Source: JAAYZK01 sp964535025
GTDB taxonomy: Bacteria > Planctomycetota > Phycisphaerae > SM23-33 > FEN-1343
Length of the DNA stretch: 27,927 bases
Direction of reading: 5' to 3'
Assembly: GCA_964535025.1 (NCBI GenBank)
Contig: CAZHRW010000094.1
Span: 1 to 27,927 of the forward strand
Part shown: positions 1-7,331 of the stretch, piece after piece
Layout of the letters: every line of letters begins with the position of its first letter
Position numbering within the stretch: position 1 is the first letter of the stretch
Notes under the pieces: model-generated
Databases searched by the model: none
The model's input: only the letters and a program-made list of their open reading frames with translations
What the model was told of the DNA's origin: nothing
Program-made: the position numbers and the translations under genes

Positions 1-145
1 CGACCCACCCAAACCGCCCCTCCCAAGCTCGCACCGCCTCTTGCCCGGCCCTGCTCTGTCTGCCCGCCTCACGTTCAGGATCTACAACGCAACCGGCTCG
101 GTGTGGCCTTGAGCCACGGGGGTGGGCGGCGGTAGAGTTGTCGAC

Positions 146-1834
146 ATGCGGAAGCCATTCACACTGGAAAGACACGACGTCCGCCCCGTTCGTGTCCTGT
201 CGGGCCGGGGCGTCGAACGACCGGCCGGCGTGCCGGCCGGCGAGGCCGAACGGGTCGTGGACTTCGGCCGCGAGACGGTGGGCGGCGTTCGCGTCCGCGG
301 CCGTGCCGACGGGGCGGCCGCGGTGACGGTCTTCTACGGCGAGGACCTCGTCGAGGCGATGCGCGACGAGCCGTTCAGCTCGCCGTGGTACGCGCTGCCG
401 TGCGATGAACGCACGATCGCGCCGGGCCCGTTCGACCTCGCCACGCCCGGGCGGCGGGCCTTCCGGTACGTGCGGCTGCGCATCGCGGGCCGCGTGAGGA
501 TCGACGACGTCGAGGCGTGGTTCGAGCATTACCCCGTGGAGCTCAAAGGCCGCTTCACCTGCGGGGATCCGCTGCTCAACGACGCCTGGGCCATCGCCGA
601 GCACACGGTGCGCTGCTGCATGCAGCAGTACTACGAGGACGGCGTCAAACGGGACGGGCTGCTGTGGATCGGCGACTACCGCCCGGCGTACCTCTACAGC
701 GCCTACCTCTACGGCGATGCCGCCCTGGCGGGCGAGTCCCTGCGGCTGATCGCGGCGACGCAGCAGCCGGACGGGCGCCTGCTGGCGACGGCCCTGGCGG
801 CGGGGGCGCATCAGCACCCCGAGAACATTCCCTACATGGCCATCGGCGGGCCGTTCCTCCGCCGGTGGTCGCTGGTCAACTACACCGCCGACTTCGTGGC
901 CGCCCTGGAAGAATACTGGCGCCACAGCGGCGACGACGCCGTCCCGCGGGCGTTGTGGCCGGCAGCGGTGCGGGCCCTGGCGCACCTGCGGGCGGTGGAT
1001 CCGGCGGCGCCGCAATCGGCCACCGCCGAACTCGGCGACGACGGCCGCTGGCAGCAGTCGCCGGCGGCCCTGGCGGCCCAGCTTGTGGGGACGATGAAGC
1101 AGGCCGCGACGCTGGCCGATCATCTTGGCGACGCCGCCACGGCCGATGATTGCCGGCGGACCGTCGCCGAGCGGACGGAACACTTCCGCCGCCGTTACCT
1201 CGACGCGGCCGCCGGCTGCGTGATGGATGCCCCGGCCGCCGACCACCCCAACCTCGCCCTCCACGCCACCGCCCAGGCGGTCCTGGCGGGGGTGATGCGG
1301 GATGATGCCGAGGCCCGCGCCTGGCTGGCCGCCGCCGACGGGCTCGCCGGGGCGGTCCGCCCGACGATCGGCCTGGCGATCTACCACTGGCTGCGGGCGT
1401 TGCTGGCCGCCGGCCTGGACGGCCGTGCGCTGGCGGAGATGCGGACCTATTACGGCCTGATGCTCCGCACCGGCGCGACCACCTGCTGGGAGGCCGTCGA
1501 TCCCGCCCTCGACGACATCGACCGCACGAAGCCCTACGCGATGAGCCACTGCCACGCCTGGACCGCCGCGCCGGCCTACCTCCTGCCCGCGTTCGTGCTC
1601 GGCGTCCGGCCGGCCGCGCCGGGCTTCGCCGCCGTCACGGTTCGCCCGCGCCTGGGCGACCTGGCGTGGGCTGAGGGTGCCATTCCCACCCCATACGGCT
1701 CGATCGAGGTCCGCTGGGACCGCGCCGGCGATGTGGTTACCGGCCGCGTCGTCCTGCCCGAGGGCGTCCGCGGGCGCTTCATCGACGGCGACGGCAACGC
1801 CCGCGAGCTGGCGAGCGGGGACCACCGCGTCTAG
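146..1834 (+). CDS. GH78-like alpha-L-rhamnosidase (six-hairpin glycosidase)
   Basis: Probable alpha-L-rhamnosidase of the GH78 type, releasing terminal rhamnose from glycans or glycosides; 562 aa from the ATG at 146. A GTG at 122 in the same frame would add 8 residues, but neither start has a strong Shine-Dalgarno, so the start is uncertain. Residues 1-130 look like a short beta-sandwich module. The (alpha/alpha)6 barrel starts near residue 138, with KRDGLLWIGD at 168-177 matching the family's acidic substrate-binding block and TTCWE ending at Glu449 matching the conserved acidic position of the barrel. A C-terminal beta domain (GFAAVTVRPRLGD) closes it, as is usual. No signal peptide is visible, so it probably acts in the cytoplasm on imported oligosaccharides. 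It is shorter than many GH78 enzymes, lacking extra N-terminal domains. It converges on the next gene and their stop codons overlap by four bases (CTAG). Substrate is inferred from family only. Confidence 0.8.
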   Translation: MRKPFTLERHDVRPVRVLSGRGVERPAGVPAGEAERVVDFGRETVGGVRVRGRADGAAAVTVFYGEDLVEAMRDEPFSSPWYALPCDERTIAPGPFDLATPGRRAFRYVRLRIAGRVRIDDVEAWFEHYPVELKGRFTCGDPLLNDAWAIAEHTVRCCMQQYYEDGVKRDGLLWIGDYRPAYLYSAYLYGDAALAGESLRLIAATQQPDGRLLATALAAGAHQHPENIPYMAIGGPFLRRWSLVNYTADFVAALEEYWRHSGDDAVPRALWPAAVRALAHLRAVDPAAPQSATAELGDDGRWQQSPAALAAQLVGTMKQAATLADHLGDAATADDCRRTVAERTEHFRRRYLDAAAGCVMDAPAADHPNLALHATAQAVLAGVMRDDAEARAWLAAADGLAGAVRPTIGLAIYHWLRALLAAGLDGRALAEMRTYYGLMLRTGATTCWEAVDPALDDIDRTKPYAMSHCHAWTAAPAYLLPAFVLGVRPAAPGFAAVTVRPRLGDLAWAEGAIPTPYGSIEVRWDRAGDVVTGRVVLPEGVRGRFIDGDGNARELASGDHRV

Positions 1835-2859
1835 CTCGCCGAGCTCAGGCGGGGCGGCTCGTTGGCCTCGGCGATTTCGACCAGCAGGTCGCCTTCGTCG
1901 GCGAAGGGGTGCTGGGCGGCCAGGGAGACGTCGACGTGCTCGCGGTTGCGGCCGTACGTCCAGAGGTAGCCGCCGAGGGGCGCGCGCAGCTCGGTGACGG
2001 CCAGGTCGCGGTCGCCGAGGACGTGGCCGAGCACCTGGCCGGCTTCGACGCGGTCGCCGGGCCGGAGGTCGACGCCGACGAACAGCCCGTCGTGCGGGGC
2101 GCGGAGCTGCTCGCGCGGGGCGTCGGGCAGCCAGACCATCGGCTCGTCGAGCCCGACCGGCTCGCCGGCAAGCAGGCCCAGCTCGCGGGCGATGTTCGTC
2201 GCCGCCCGCAGGCCGCGGGCGACCTCGCGGGGGCGGATCATGTACTGGCCGGAGAGCTCCACGCAGATCCCCCGGCGGTCCCGCCGGTGCATGTGGCGGA
2301 TGAGCGTGTCGCCGGGGGTCGCGTCGGCGGGCTCGGCGGGCCGCGCGCGGCCGAGGGCGAAGCGCACGCAGGTCAGGCGGGCCCACTTGACCGCGTCGCG
2401 GTAGGCGTGGTTGAACAGCGCCGTCGTGGCCCGCATGCCCGGCCAGCAGTGGAAATCCAGCGCGAAGTCCGCTGGCTCGACCAGCGCCGGGTACAGCGCG
2501 TGGGTGACGCGGGCCGAGTCGGTCCCCTCGGCATCGCCCGGCCAGGTGCGGTTGATGTTGTAGCCGAACGCCACGTTGTAGGGCGTTTCGGGCCCGGAGG
2601 TGATGTGGGGCCTTCGGTTTCGCACGGCCGGCAGGTTGGCCATCGGCGCCAGCAGCAGTCGTCCGCGGGTCATCTCCCGCAGCGCCGTCTCGCGCAAGAG
2701 CCGCATCACCGCCGCCCCCTGCACCTCGTTGCCGTGCAGCGCCGCCGTCACCAGCAGCGTCGGCCCGTCGGCGTCGGCGACGAGCGACCAATAGGGAATC
2801 CTGATCTCGCCCGACGACAGGCGGGCGGTGACGGTCTCGACGGTGCACTGGACGGCCAT
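1831..2859 (-). CDS. Succinylglutamate desuccinylase/aspartoacylase family zinc hydrolase
   Basis: Predicted zinc-dependent amide hydrolase of the AstE/AspA family, 342 aa. Visible motifs are HGNE (zinc ligands His42 and Glu45), NINRTWPG around 101-108, the third ligand His137 in LDFHCWPG, and the catalytic Glu201 in CVELSGQ. The last ~100 residues (DGLFVGVDLRPGDRVEAGQV) form a small beta-barrel, lipoyl-like domain common in members deacylating small N-acyl substrates. The ATG at 2859 is preceded by AAGGAG at a good distance and by a promoter at 2897-2925. The reading frame stays open well upstream, but that extension is only the reverse shadow of bioD. Natural substrate cannot be read from the sequence. 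No amino-acid degradation operon surrounds it, so a role in arginine or N-acetylaspartate turnover is not supported by context. Confidence 0.85.
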   Translation of the reverse strand: MAVQCTVETVTARLSSGEIRIPYWSLVADADGPTLLVTAALHGNEVQGAAVMRLLRETALREMTRGRLLLAPMANLPAVRNRRPHITSGPETPYNVAFGYNINRTWPGDAEGTDSARVTHALYPALVEPADFALDFHCWPGMRATTALFNHAYRDAVKWARLTCVRFALGRARPAEPADATPGDTLIRHMHRRDRRGICVELSGQYMIRPREVARGLRAATNIARELGLLAGEPVGLDEPMVWLPDAPREQLRAPHDGLFVGVDLRPGDRVEAGQVLGHVLGDRDLAVTELRAPLGGYLWTYGRNREHVDVSLAAQHPFADEGDLLVEIAEANEPPRLSSAS

Positions 2860-2896
2860 GACGGTGGTACTCCTTACAAAGCGTCGGGTTCGCCGC

Positions 2897-2925
2897 ATTG
2901 TAACCGCGCCGGCGGCGGTTGTGAA
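2897..2925 (-). promoter_or_regulatory. Sigma70-type promoter of the aspartoacylase-family gene
   Basis: On the minus strand TTCACA (2925-2920) is followed after 17 bp by TACAAT (2902-2897), each 5/6 to consensus. The expected transcription start lies about 30 nt upstream of the ATG at 2859, leaving room for the AAGGAG ribosome binding site. Confidence 0.6.
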
Positions 2926-3027
2926 TAGGGCGCCGGCCGTGCGCTTCGATAGGCGCGATCGTTCGGTTAGACTGGTTGACCGCCGTCGAGCCGATCGACC
3001 GTGCCCGCCGGTGGTGAGGGCTGTACG

Positions 3028-3795
3028 ATGCCAAACGAGACACCGATCACGGGGGCCGAGGCGTCCTGGGACGTCGGCGCCTGGCCGCCGCTGCCGGCGG
3101 CGCGGGGCGTGTTCGTGACCGCCACGGACACGGCCGTGGGCAAGACGATGATCGCCGGCGCGATCGCCGCGGCCCTGCGGGCCGGCGGCCGGCGGGTCGG
3201 CGCGTTCAAGCCCGCCGCCAGCGGCTGTCGCGACGGCGCGGGGCCGCTGGTCAGCGACGACGGGGCGTTCCTGACGGCCTGCGCGGGCGTCGAGGCCGTC
3301 GTGCCGCTCAAGTTCGCCGAGCCGCTGGCGCCGAACGTCGCCGCGGCCCGCGCGGGCGAGGCCGTCGACGTCGGGGCGATCCTGGCGGCGTATCGGCGCG
3401 TCGCGGCCAAAAGCGACTGCGTCGTCGTCGAGGGCGTGGGCGGGCTGCTGTGCCCGATCGCCGACGACTTCTGGGTGATCCACCTGGCCAGGCTGTGCCG
3501 TCTGCCGCTCGTGATCGTCGCACGGCCGGGGCTGGGGACGATCAACCACACGCTGCTGACGCTGCACGCGGCCCGCTCGGCGCAACTGGCGGTGGCGGGC
3601 GTGGTGGTGAACCGTTATCCTGGAGGCGCCGTCGACGCCGCGACGGCGACGAACGTCGAACAGATCGCCCGCCGGGGCGACGTGGAGGTCCTGGCCGTCG
3701 TCGGCGACGACCCCGGCGCGTCCGTCGAGGCCGGCCGTCTCGGCCCGGCGGTCCGCGAGGCGATCGCGGCGGTGGCGTGGACGCGATGGGCCTGA
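3028..3795 (+). CDS. bioD: ATP-dependent dethiobiotin synthetase
   Basis: Dethiobiotin synthetase closes the ureido ring of biotin by carboxylating 7,8-diaminopelargonate with ATP and CO2. The 255-aa protein shows the family P-loop TDTAVGKT at 33-40, the FKPAASG segment with the conserved Lys (about 57), an APN substrate-loop motif (PLAPNVAA), the VVVEGVGGLL block near 130 and the late VVVNRYPGG nucleotide-binding segment. The ATG at 3028 is favoured over an in-frame GTG at 3001 because GGTGAGGG sits just upstream of the ATG. No bioA, bioB or bioF lies in the window. Instead bioD is followed, 35 bp later, by a zinc-ribbon gene and then a UroD-like gene on the same strand, an unusual setting. 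The internal G-rich Walker region and length are normal for the family. Confidence 0.85.
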   Translation: MPNETPITGAEASWDVGAWPPLPAARGVFVTATDTAVGKTMIAGAIAAALRAGGRRVGAFKPAASGCRDGAGPLVSDDGAFLTACAGVEAVVPLKFAEPLAPNVAAARAGEAVDVGAILAAYRRVAAKSDCVVVEGVGGLLCPIADDFWVIHLARLCRLPLVIVARPGLGTINHTLLTLHAARSAQLAVAGVVVNRYPGGAVDAATATNVEQIARRGDVEVLAVVGDDPGASVEAGRLGPAVREAIAAVAWTRWA

Positions 3796-3830
3796 CCGGC
3801 GGCGGGCCCTCACCAGCGAAGGAGAGCATC

Positions 3831-4196
3831 ATGAGTCTGTGGGGCATGGCTTACATGGCACGGCTGCACGCGCAGGAATCGCGGACCGCCGCCCAGGCGT
3901 CGTCCGAGGCCGCCAACGCCAGGATGAGCGCCCGCGAGGTGTCCGACCGCCTGGAGAAACTCACCCTGGTCTGCCACGCCATGTGGACGCTGCTGCAGGA
4001 GACGACCGACCTGGTCGAGGAGGACCTCTTCGCCCGCATGCAGGAGCTCGACCTCCGCGACGGCGTCCTCGACGGCAAGGTGACCCGGACCGTCTACACC
4101 TGCCCGAAGTGCGGCCGCAAGAGCGCGCCGCGCCACAACAAGTGCCTCTACTGCGGCGCGCCGAAGACGGCCGAATCGGCGTTCGATCAACTGTAG
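3831..4196 (+). CDS. Small zinc-ribbon protein of unknown function
   Basis: A 121-aa protein I do not recognise by name. The N-terminal two thirds are polar and probably helical, with a heptad-like stretch (SDRLEKLTLVCHAMWTLLQE) that could be a short coiled coil. The C-terminal part carries a clear zinc ribbon, CPKCGRK near residues 87-93 followed by CLYCGAP about 17 residues later, so four Cys ligands for one zinc. The start is well supported by AAGGAG eight bases upstream of the ATG. It lies 35 bp after bioD and 18 bp before a UroD-like gene, so all three are probably one transcript. Helix plus zinc ribbon suggests a protein- or nucleic-acid-binding adaptor, but nothing in the sequence shows which. 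Confidence 0.85.
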   Translation: MSLWGMAYMARLHAQESRTAAQASSEAANARMSAREVSDRLEKLTLVCHAMWTLLQETTDLVEEDLFARMQELDLRDGVLDGKVTRTVYTCPKCGRKSAPRHNKCLYCGAPKTAESAFDQL

Positions 4197-4214
4197 CGGC
4201 CCCGGCGTGAACGG

Positions 4215-5288
4215 ATGACCGACCCGCTCACCCACCGCCGGCGCGTTCTGCTGGCCCTCGATCATCGACCGACCGACCGCGTGCCCATCAGCCAGGTCTG
4301 CGCCGGCATCACCCCGCCGGCCCGCGAGGCGCTGGAGGCCTACCTGCGGGCCCGTCGCGGCTGCGGCGTCGACGAATACCTCCGGCCGCTGATCGACGTG
4401 AAAACCGTCGCGCCCGACTACGTCGGCCCGAAGCTCGCGCCGGGGGTCGATATCTGGGGCGTCCACCGCGCGCCGGTCAGTTACGGGGCGGGGCAGTACA
4501 GCGAGATCGACCATTACCCCCTGGCCGCGTGCGAGACCCCCGCCGACCTGGACCGCCACGCGTGGCCGCGGCTCGATTGGTTCGATTACGCCGGGCTGCC
4601 CGACAAGATCGACGCCCTCCAGGCCGACGGGCCGTACGCGTTGATCGTGATGAACGGGAACATCTTCGAGTCGTCGTGGTACATGCGCGGCTTCGAGCGG
4701 ATGATGATGGACTTCGCGTTGAACGGGGAGCTGGCCGCCGCGATACTCGACCGCGTGACGGATTACTTCGTCGGCTTCTTCACCCGCGTCCTCGAAGCCG
4801 CCCGCGGCCGGATCGACCTGATGTTCACCGCCGACGACATTGGCGGCCAGGAGGGCCTGCTGCTGTCGCCGGCGATGTGGGCGCAGTTCCTCAAGCCTCG
4901 CCACGCCCGCCTCAACGCCGTCGGGCACGCCCATGGCGTCCGCATCGTCTACCACACCGACGGGGCGGTCATGGACGCCGTCGAGGGCCTGATCGACATG
5001 GGCATCGACGTCCTGGAGGCCCTGCAGTTCGACGCCGCGGGCATGGACCCGGTGGTCCTCAAGGACCGCTGGGGTGACCGCCTCTGCTTCGAAGGGGGCA
5101 TCAGCGTCCAGAAGACACTCCCGTTCGGCACACCCGACGACGTCGCCCGCGAGGTCCGCGACCGCATCGCCGTCCTCGGCCGCTCCGGCGGTTACATCCT
5201 CAGCCCCTCCCACGCCATCCAGGCCGGCACGCCGCCGGAGAACATCGTCGCGATGTTCGACACCGCCGCGACGACGCCGATGGGGTGA
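4215..5288 (+). CDS. UroD-like (MtaA/CmuA superfamily) methyltransferase-type protein
   Basis: A 357-aa TIM-barrel protein of the uroporphyrinogen decarboxylase superfamily, in the branch that holds corrinoid-dependent methyltransferases (MtaA/MtbA/CmuA) rather than heme-pathway HemE. It has the family N-terminus (TDPLTHRRRVLLALDHRPTDRVP), the central aromatic block MNGNIFESSWYMRGFE, the GHAHGVRIVYHTDGAV strand and a C-terminal GGISVQKTLPFGTPDDV segment. The usual His-x-Cys zinc motif at the barrel mouth reads HTD here, so the Cys is replaced by Asp. The paralogue at 6012-7268 keeps HSC. HemE's N-terminal Arg-rich porphyrin-binding signature is absent, so I do not call it hemE. It starts 18 bp after the zinc-ribbon gene and probably shares its mRNA. 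The substrate is unknown; proteins of this type are typical of planctomycetes and anaerobes that demethylate or rearrange small compounds. Confidence 0.8.
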   Translation: MTDPLTHRRRVLLALDHRPTDRVPISQVCAGITPPAREALEAYLRARRGCGVDEYLRPLIDVKTVAPDYVGPKLAPGVDIWGVHRAPVSYGAGQYSEIDHYPLAACETPADLDRHAWPRLDWFDYAGLPDKIDALQADGPYALIVMNGNIFESSWYMRGFERMMMDFALNGELAAAILDRVTDYFVGFFTRVLEAARGRIDLMFTADDIGGQEGLLLSPAMWAQFLKPRHARLNAVGHAHGVRIVYHTDGAVMDAVEGLIDMGIDVLEALQFDAAGMDPVVLKDRWGDRLCFEGGISVQKTLPFGTPDDVAREVRDRIAVLGRSGGYILSPSHAIQAGTPPENIVAMFDTAATTPMG

Positions 5289-5329
5289 CACTCTCCGGCG
5301 CGCGGCACGCGGTCGTCAGCTCGGAAGCG

Positions 5330-5915
5330 TGAGCGCCCGAATGGGGCGATCCTTAGGCAGGAAGCCCGAAGGGGCGACGGAATTGAGCCGGAGGCGCAAG
5401 CCCCCGCGGCAGCGAGCCCGGAGGGCCGGTACAGGCGATGGCTGATGGGCGCACTCGCATGGTGTGCCGGGACCGGCGTCGGTCCCGTGGTCGTCAGCCC
5501 CGAAGGAGCGATCACAGTTTAGCCAAGGGCGCGAGCCCCCGGGGAACCCTTCTTCAGACGATGAGCCCCGAAGGGGCGACCGGAGTTTAGCCGGGGGCGC
5601 AAGCCCCCGGGGAGCCGGCCTTCTCCAGACGAGCCCCGAAGGGGCGATGGAAGTGCCGCGGCGGGTTCCGTCGCCCCTTCGGGGCTCATCCTGGATAGGG
5701 GGCGGCTATCCGGGGGCTGACGCCCCCGGCTAAACTCTTATCGTCCCTCCGGGACGGGTCCGGCGTCAGCAGGCACACCCGCCGACTTCGGAGCAGTGGC
5801 AGCCCCGGGGCGGTGCCCGGAGGGCCGGCACAATTGTAGCCCCGCCCGGGAGGGCGGGGATATTGTGTGACCCCAACAACACCGAGGCGTCCCTTCGGGA
5901 CGGACCCGACGTCAG
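5330..5915. repeat. Cluster of REP-like palindromic repeats (about seven copies)
   Basis: The 720-bp gap between the two UroD-like genes holds no credible gene and is built from a repeated two-hairpin unit: a GCCCCGAAGGGGC palindrome, a short linker ending GTTTAGC, then CCGGGGGC-GCAA-GCCCCCGG. Forward copies lie near 5361-5410 (degenerate), 5495-5547, 5562-5615 and 5631-5650. Inverted copies lie near 5670-5692 and 5708-5755. Related hairpins are at 5838-5863 (CCCCGCCC-GGGA-GGGCGGGG, perfect) and 5886-5900. Copies in both orientations, perfect stems and variable linkers are what REP/BIME elements show. No RAYT transposase gene is present in the window. Confidence 0.8.
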
Positions 5916-6011
5916 CGGATAGACTTGGCAACTGCGCAGAGGGGGCGGCCCCTGGGGTGGTCGCCAAGGCCCGGGGAGCCGGAAGTGGCAGCCCTGTGGG
6001 CGGCCGTCCGC

Positions 6012-7268
6012 CTAGCCCTTCGCGTTGAATTCCTTGACCGCTTCGATCATCGCCGCCATGTTTTCGATGGGGGTTTTGGCCTGGACGTTGTGGATCGTGT
6101 TGAAGACGAACCCGCCGCCGCGGCTGAAGATGCGGCAGCGCTGGAGGACCTGCTCGCGGACGTCGGCCGGCGTGCCGAACGGCAGCGTGTGCTGCGTGTC
6201 GACCCCGCCGCCCCAGAAGACGACGCGGTCGCCGTGGCGGTCCTTGAGCGTTTGCGGGTCCATCCCCGTCGCCGAGCACTGGACGGGGTTGAGGATGTCG
6301 AAGCCGACGTCGGCGAACCGGCCGATAAACGGCTCGACGGCGCCGCAGGAGTGCTTGAGGGTCTTCCACGTCGTGTGGGCGTGGATCCAGTCGGTGATGG
6401 CCCTGTAATACGGCGCCCACAGGTCGTCGAAGGTCGCCGGCGAGCAGAACGTCGAGGTCTGCGTGCCGAAGTCCGTTCCGCACACGAACGCCACGTCCAC
6501 GGCGTCGCCGACGGCGTCGTGGATCTTCGGCAGGTTCGCCAGGGCGATCTCGACCTGCCGCGCGAAGATCGCCTTGATATAATCAGGCCGCATCGCGGTG
6601 CTCATGTACCACTCGGCGACGTCGCGAATGCCCTTGGGCTGCTTGAGGAACGGCGCCGGGACCAGCGCGATGTCGCCCAAGCCCATGCCCGGCAGGTTCA
6701 GCACGACCGCACGGCCGCCGGCGCGGGCGGCGGCGGTCTCGCGCTTCAGGTGCGCCAGCGTCGCCGCGTCGACGGGGCCGAACTCCTCGAGGTTGTCCTC
6801 GACGTTGAGATGCTCCTCGTCGAACGGCTCCTGGCGGATGATCGTGTCGAAGAAGTACCCGCCGTCGGGCATGTGGCCGCTCGGCGGGGCGCTGGTGTCG
6901 CCGGCGGGGTAGATCACCAGCCCGCCGCCGTCGGCCGGCCCGGTGCGGAAGGCCTCCGGCACGAGCACCTCCTGGCCCCAGGGCGCGCGCCATTCGGTCC
7001 AGCCGGTGTTGGTGAAGCCGAACAGCGTCACCGGCGACGCCACGCCGATCGCGTCGGCGCCAAGCGCGTCGAGCAGGTCGGCCTCGACCTCGCCGAGCAT
7101 CTGGTACGGCTCGATGACCTTCACCGGCTTTCGCTGGAGCCCGTAATGCTCCCGCAGCGCCGCCACGGACGACACGTGGATCCCCGTCACCCCCGTCGAG
7201 CCGAAATCGACCGGCACCGGCCCGTCGCGGCGGGCCAGCGCATTGAGCAGCCGTTCACGATGGTTCAT
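6012..7268 (-). CDS. UroD-like (MtaA/CmuA superfamily) methyltransferase-type protein, second copy
   Basis: A 418-aa member of the uroporphyrinogen decarboxylase superfamily with the start MNHRERLLNALAR typical of the planctomycete-expanded branch, a central FVCGTDFGTQTSTFCSPATF block, the metal-site strand LKHSCGAVEP (His-x-Cys intact) and the C-terminal GGGVDTQHTLPFGTPADV and NTIHNVQAKTP motifs. The His-x-Cys pair is the zinc-binding, thiol-activating site in corrinoid methyltransferases such as MtaA. The start at 7268 has AAGGGAG about nine bases upstream. It is about 60 aa longer than the copy at 4215 and clearly diverged from it, so this is not a recent duplication. A promoter candidate lies between it and the radical SAM gene upstream, so it may be transcribed alone. 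Function is inferred only from the fold. Confidence 0.8.
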   Translation of the reverse strand: MNHRERLLNALARRDGPVPVDFGSTGVTGIHVSSVAALREHYGLQRKPVKVIEPYQMLGEVEADLLDALGADAIGVASPVTLFGFTNTGWTEWRAPWGQEVLVPEAFRTGPADGGGLVIYPAGDTSAPPSGHMPDGGYFFDTIIRQEPFDEEHLNVEDNLEEFGPVDAATLAHLKRETAAARAGGRAVVLNLPGMGLGDIALVPAPFLKQPKGIRDVAEWYMSTAMRPDYIKAIFARQVEIALANLPKIHDAVGDAVDVAFVCGTDFGTQTSTFCSPATFDDLWAPYYRAITDWIHAHTTWKTLKHSCGAVEPFIGRFADVGFDILNPVQCSATGMDPQTLKDRHGDRVVFWGGGVDTQHTLPFGTPADVREQVLQRCRIFSRGGGFVFNTIHNVQAKTPIENMAAMIEAVKEFNAKG

Positions 7269-7300
7269 CGCCGTTCTCCCTTCGTCGCAAGGACGCCCGC

Positions 7301-7329
7301 AGGATAGCCCCCCGGCGGCCGCGGGGCAA
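7301..7329 (-). promoter_or_regulatory. Candidate promoter for the second UroD-like gene
   Basis: Minus strand TTGCCC (7329-7324), 17 bp, TATCCT (7306-7301), lying in the 63-bp gap between the radical SAM stop and the UroD-like start. Both boxes match 4/6 of consensus. Confidence 0.4.
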
Positions 7330-7331
7330 GG

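Noticed and set aside
2860..3813. N-terminal extension of the aspartoacylase gene to a 660-aa protein
   Set aside because: It is the reverse shadow of bioD; the family domain starts at 2859 with its own ribosome binding site and promoter.
4215..5288. hemE (uroporphyrinogen decarboxylase)
   Set aside because: The porphyrin-binding Arg-rich N-terminal signature is missing; it belongs to the wider superfamily only.
5464..5733. 89-aa plus-strand frame in the REP region
   Set aside because: It is made of translated palindromic repeats and has no start signals.
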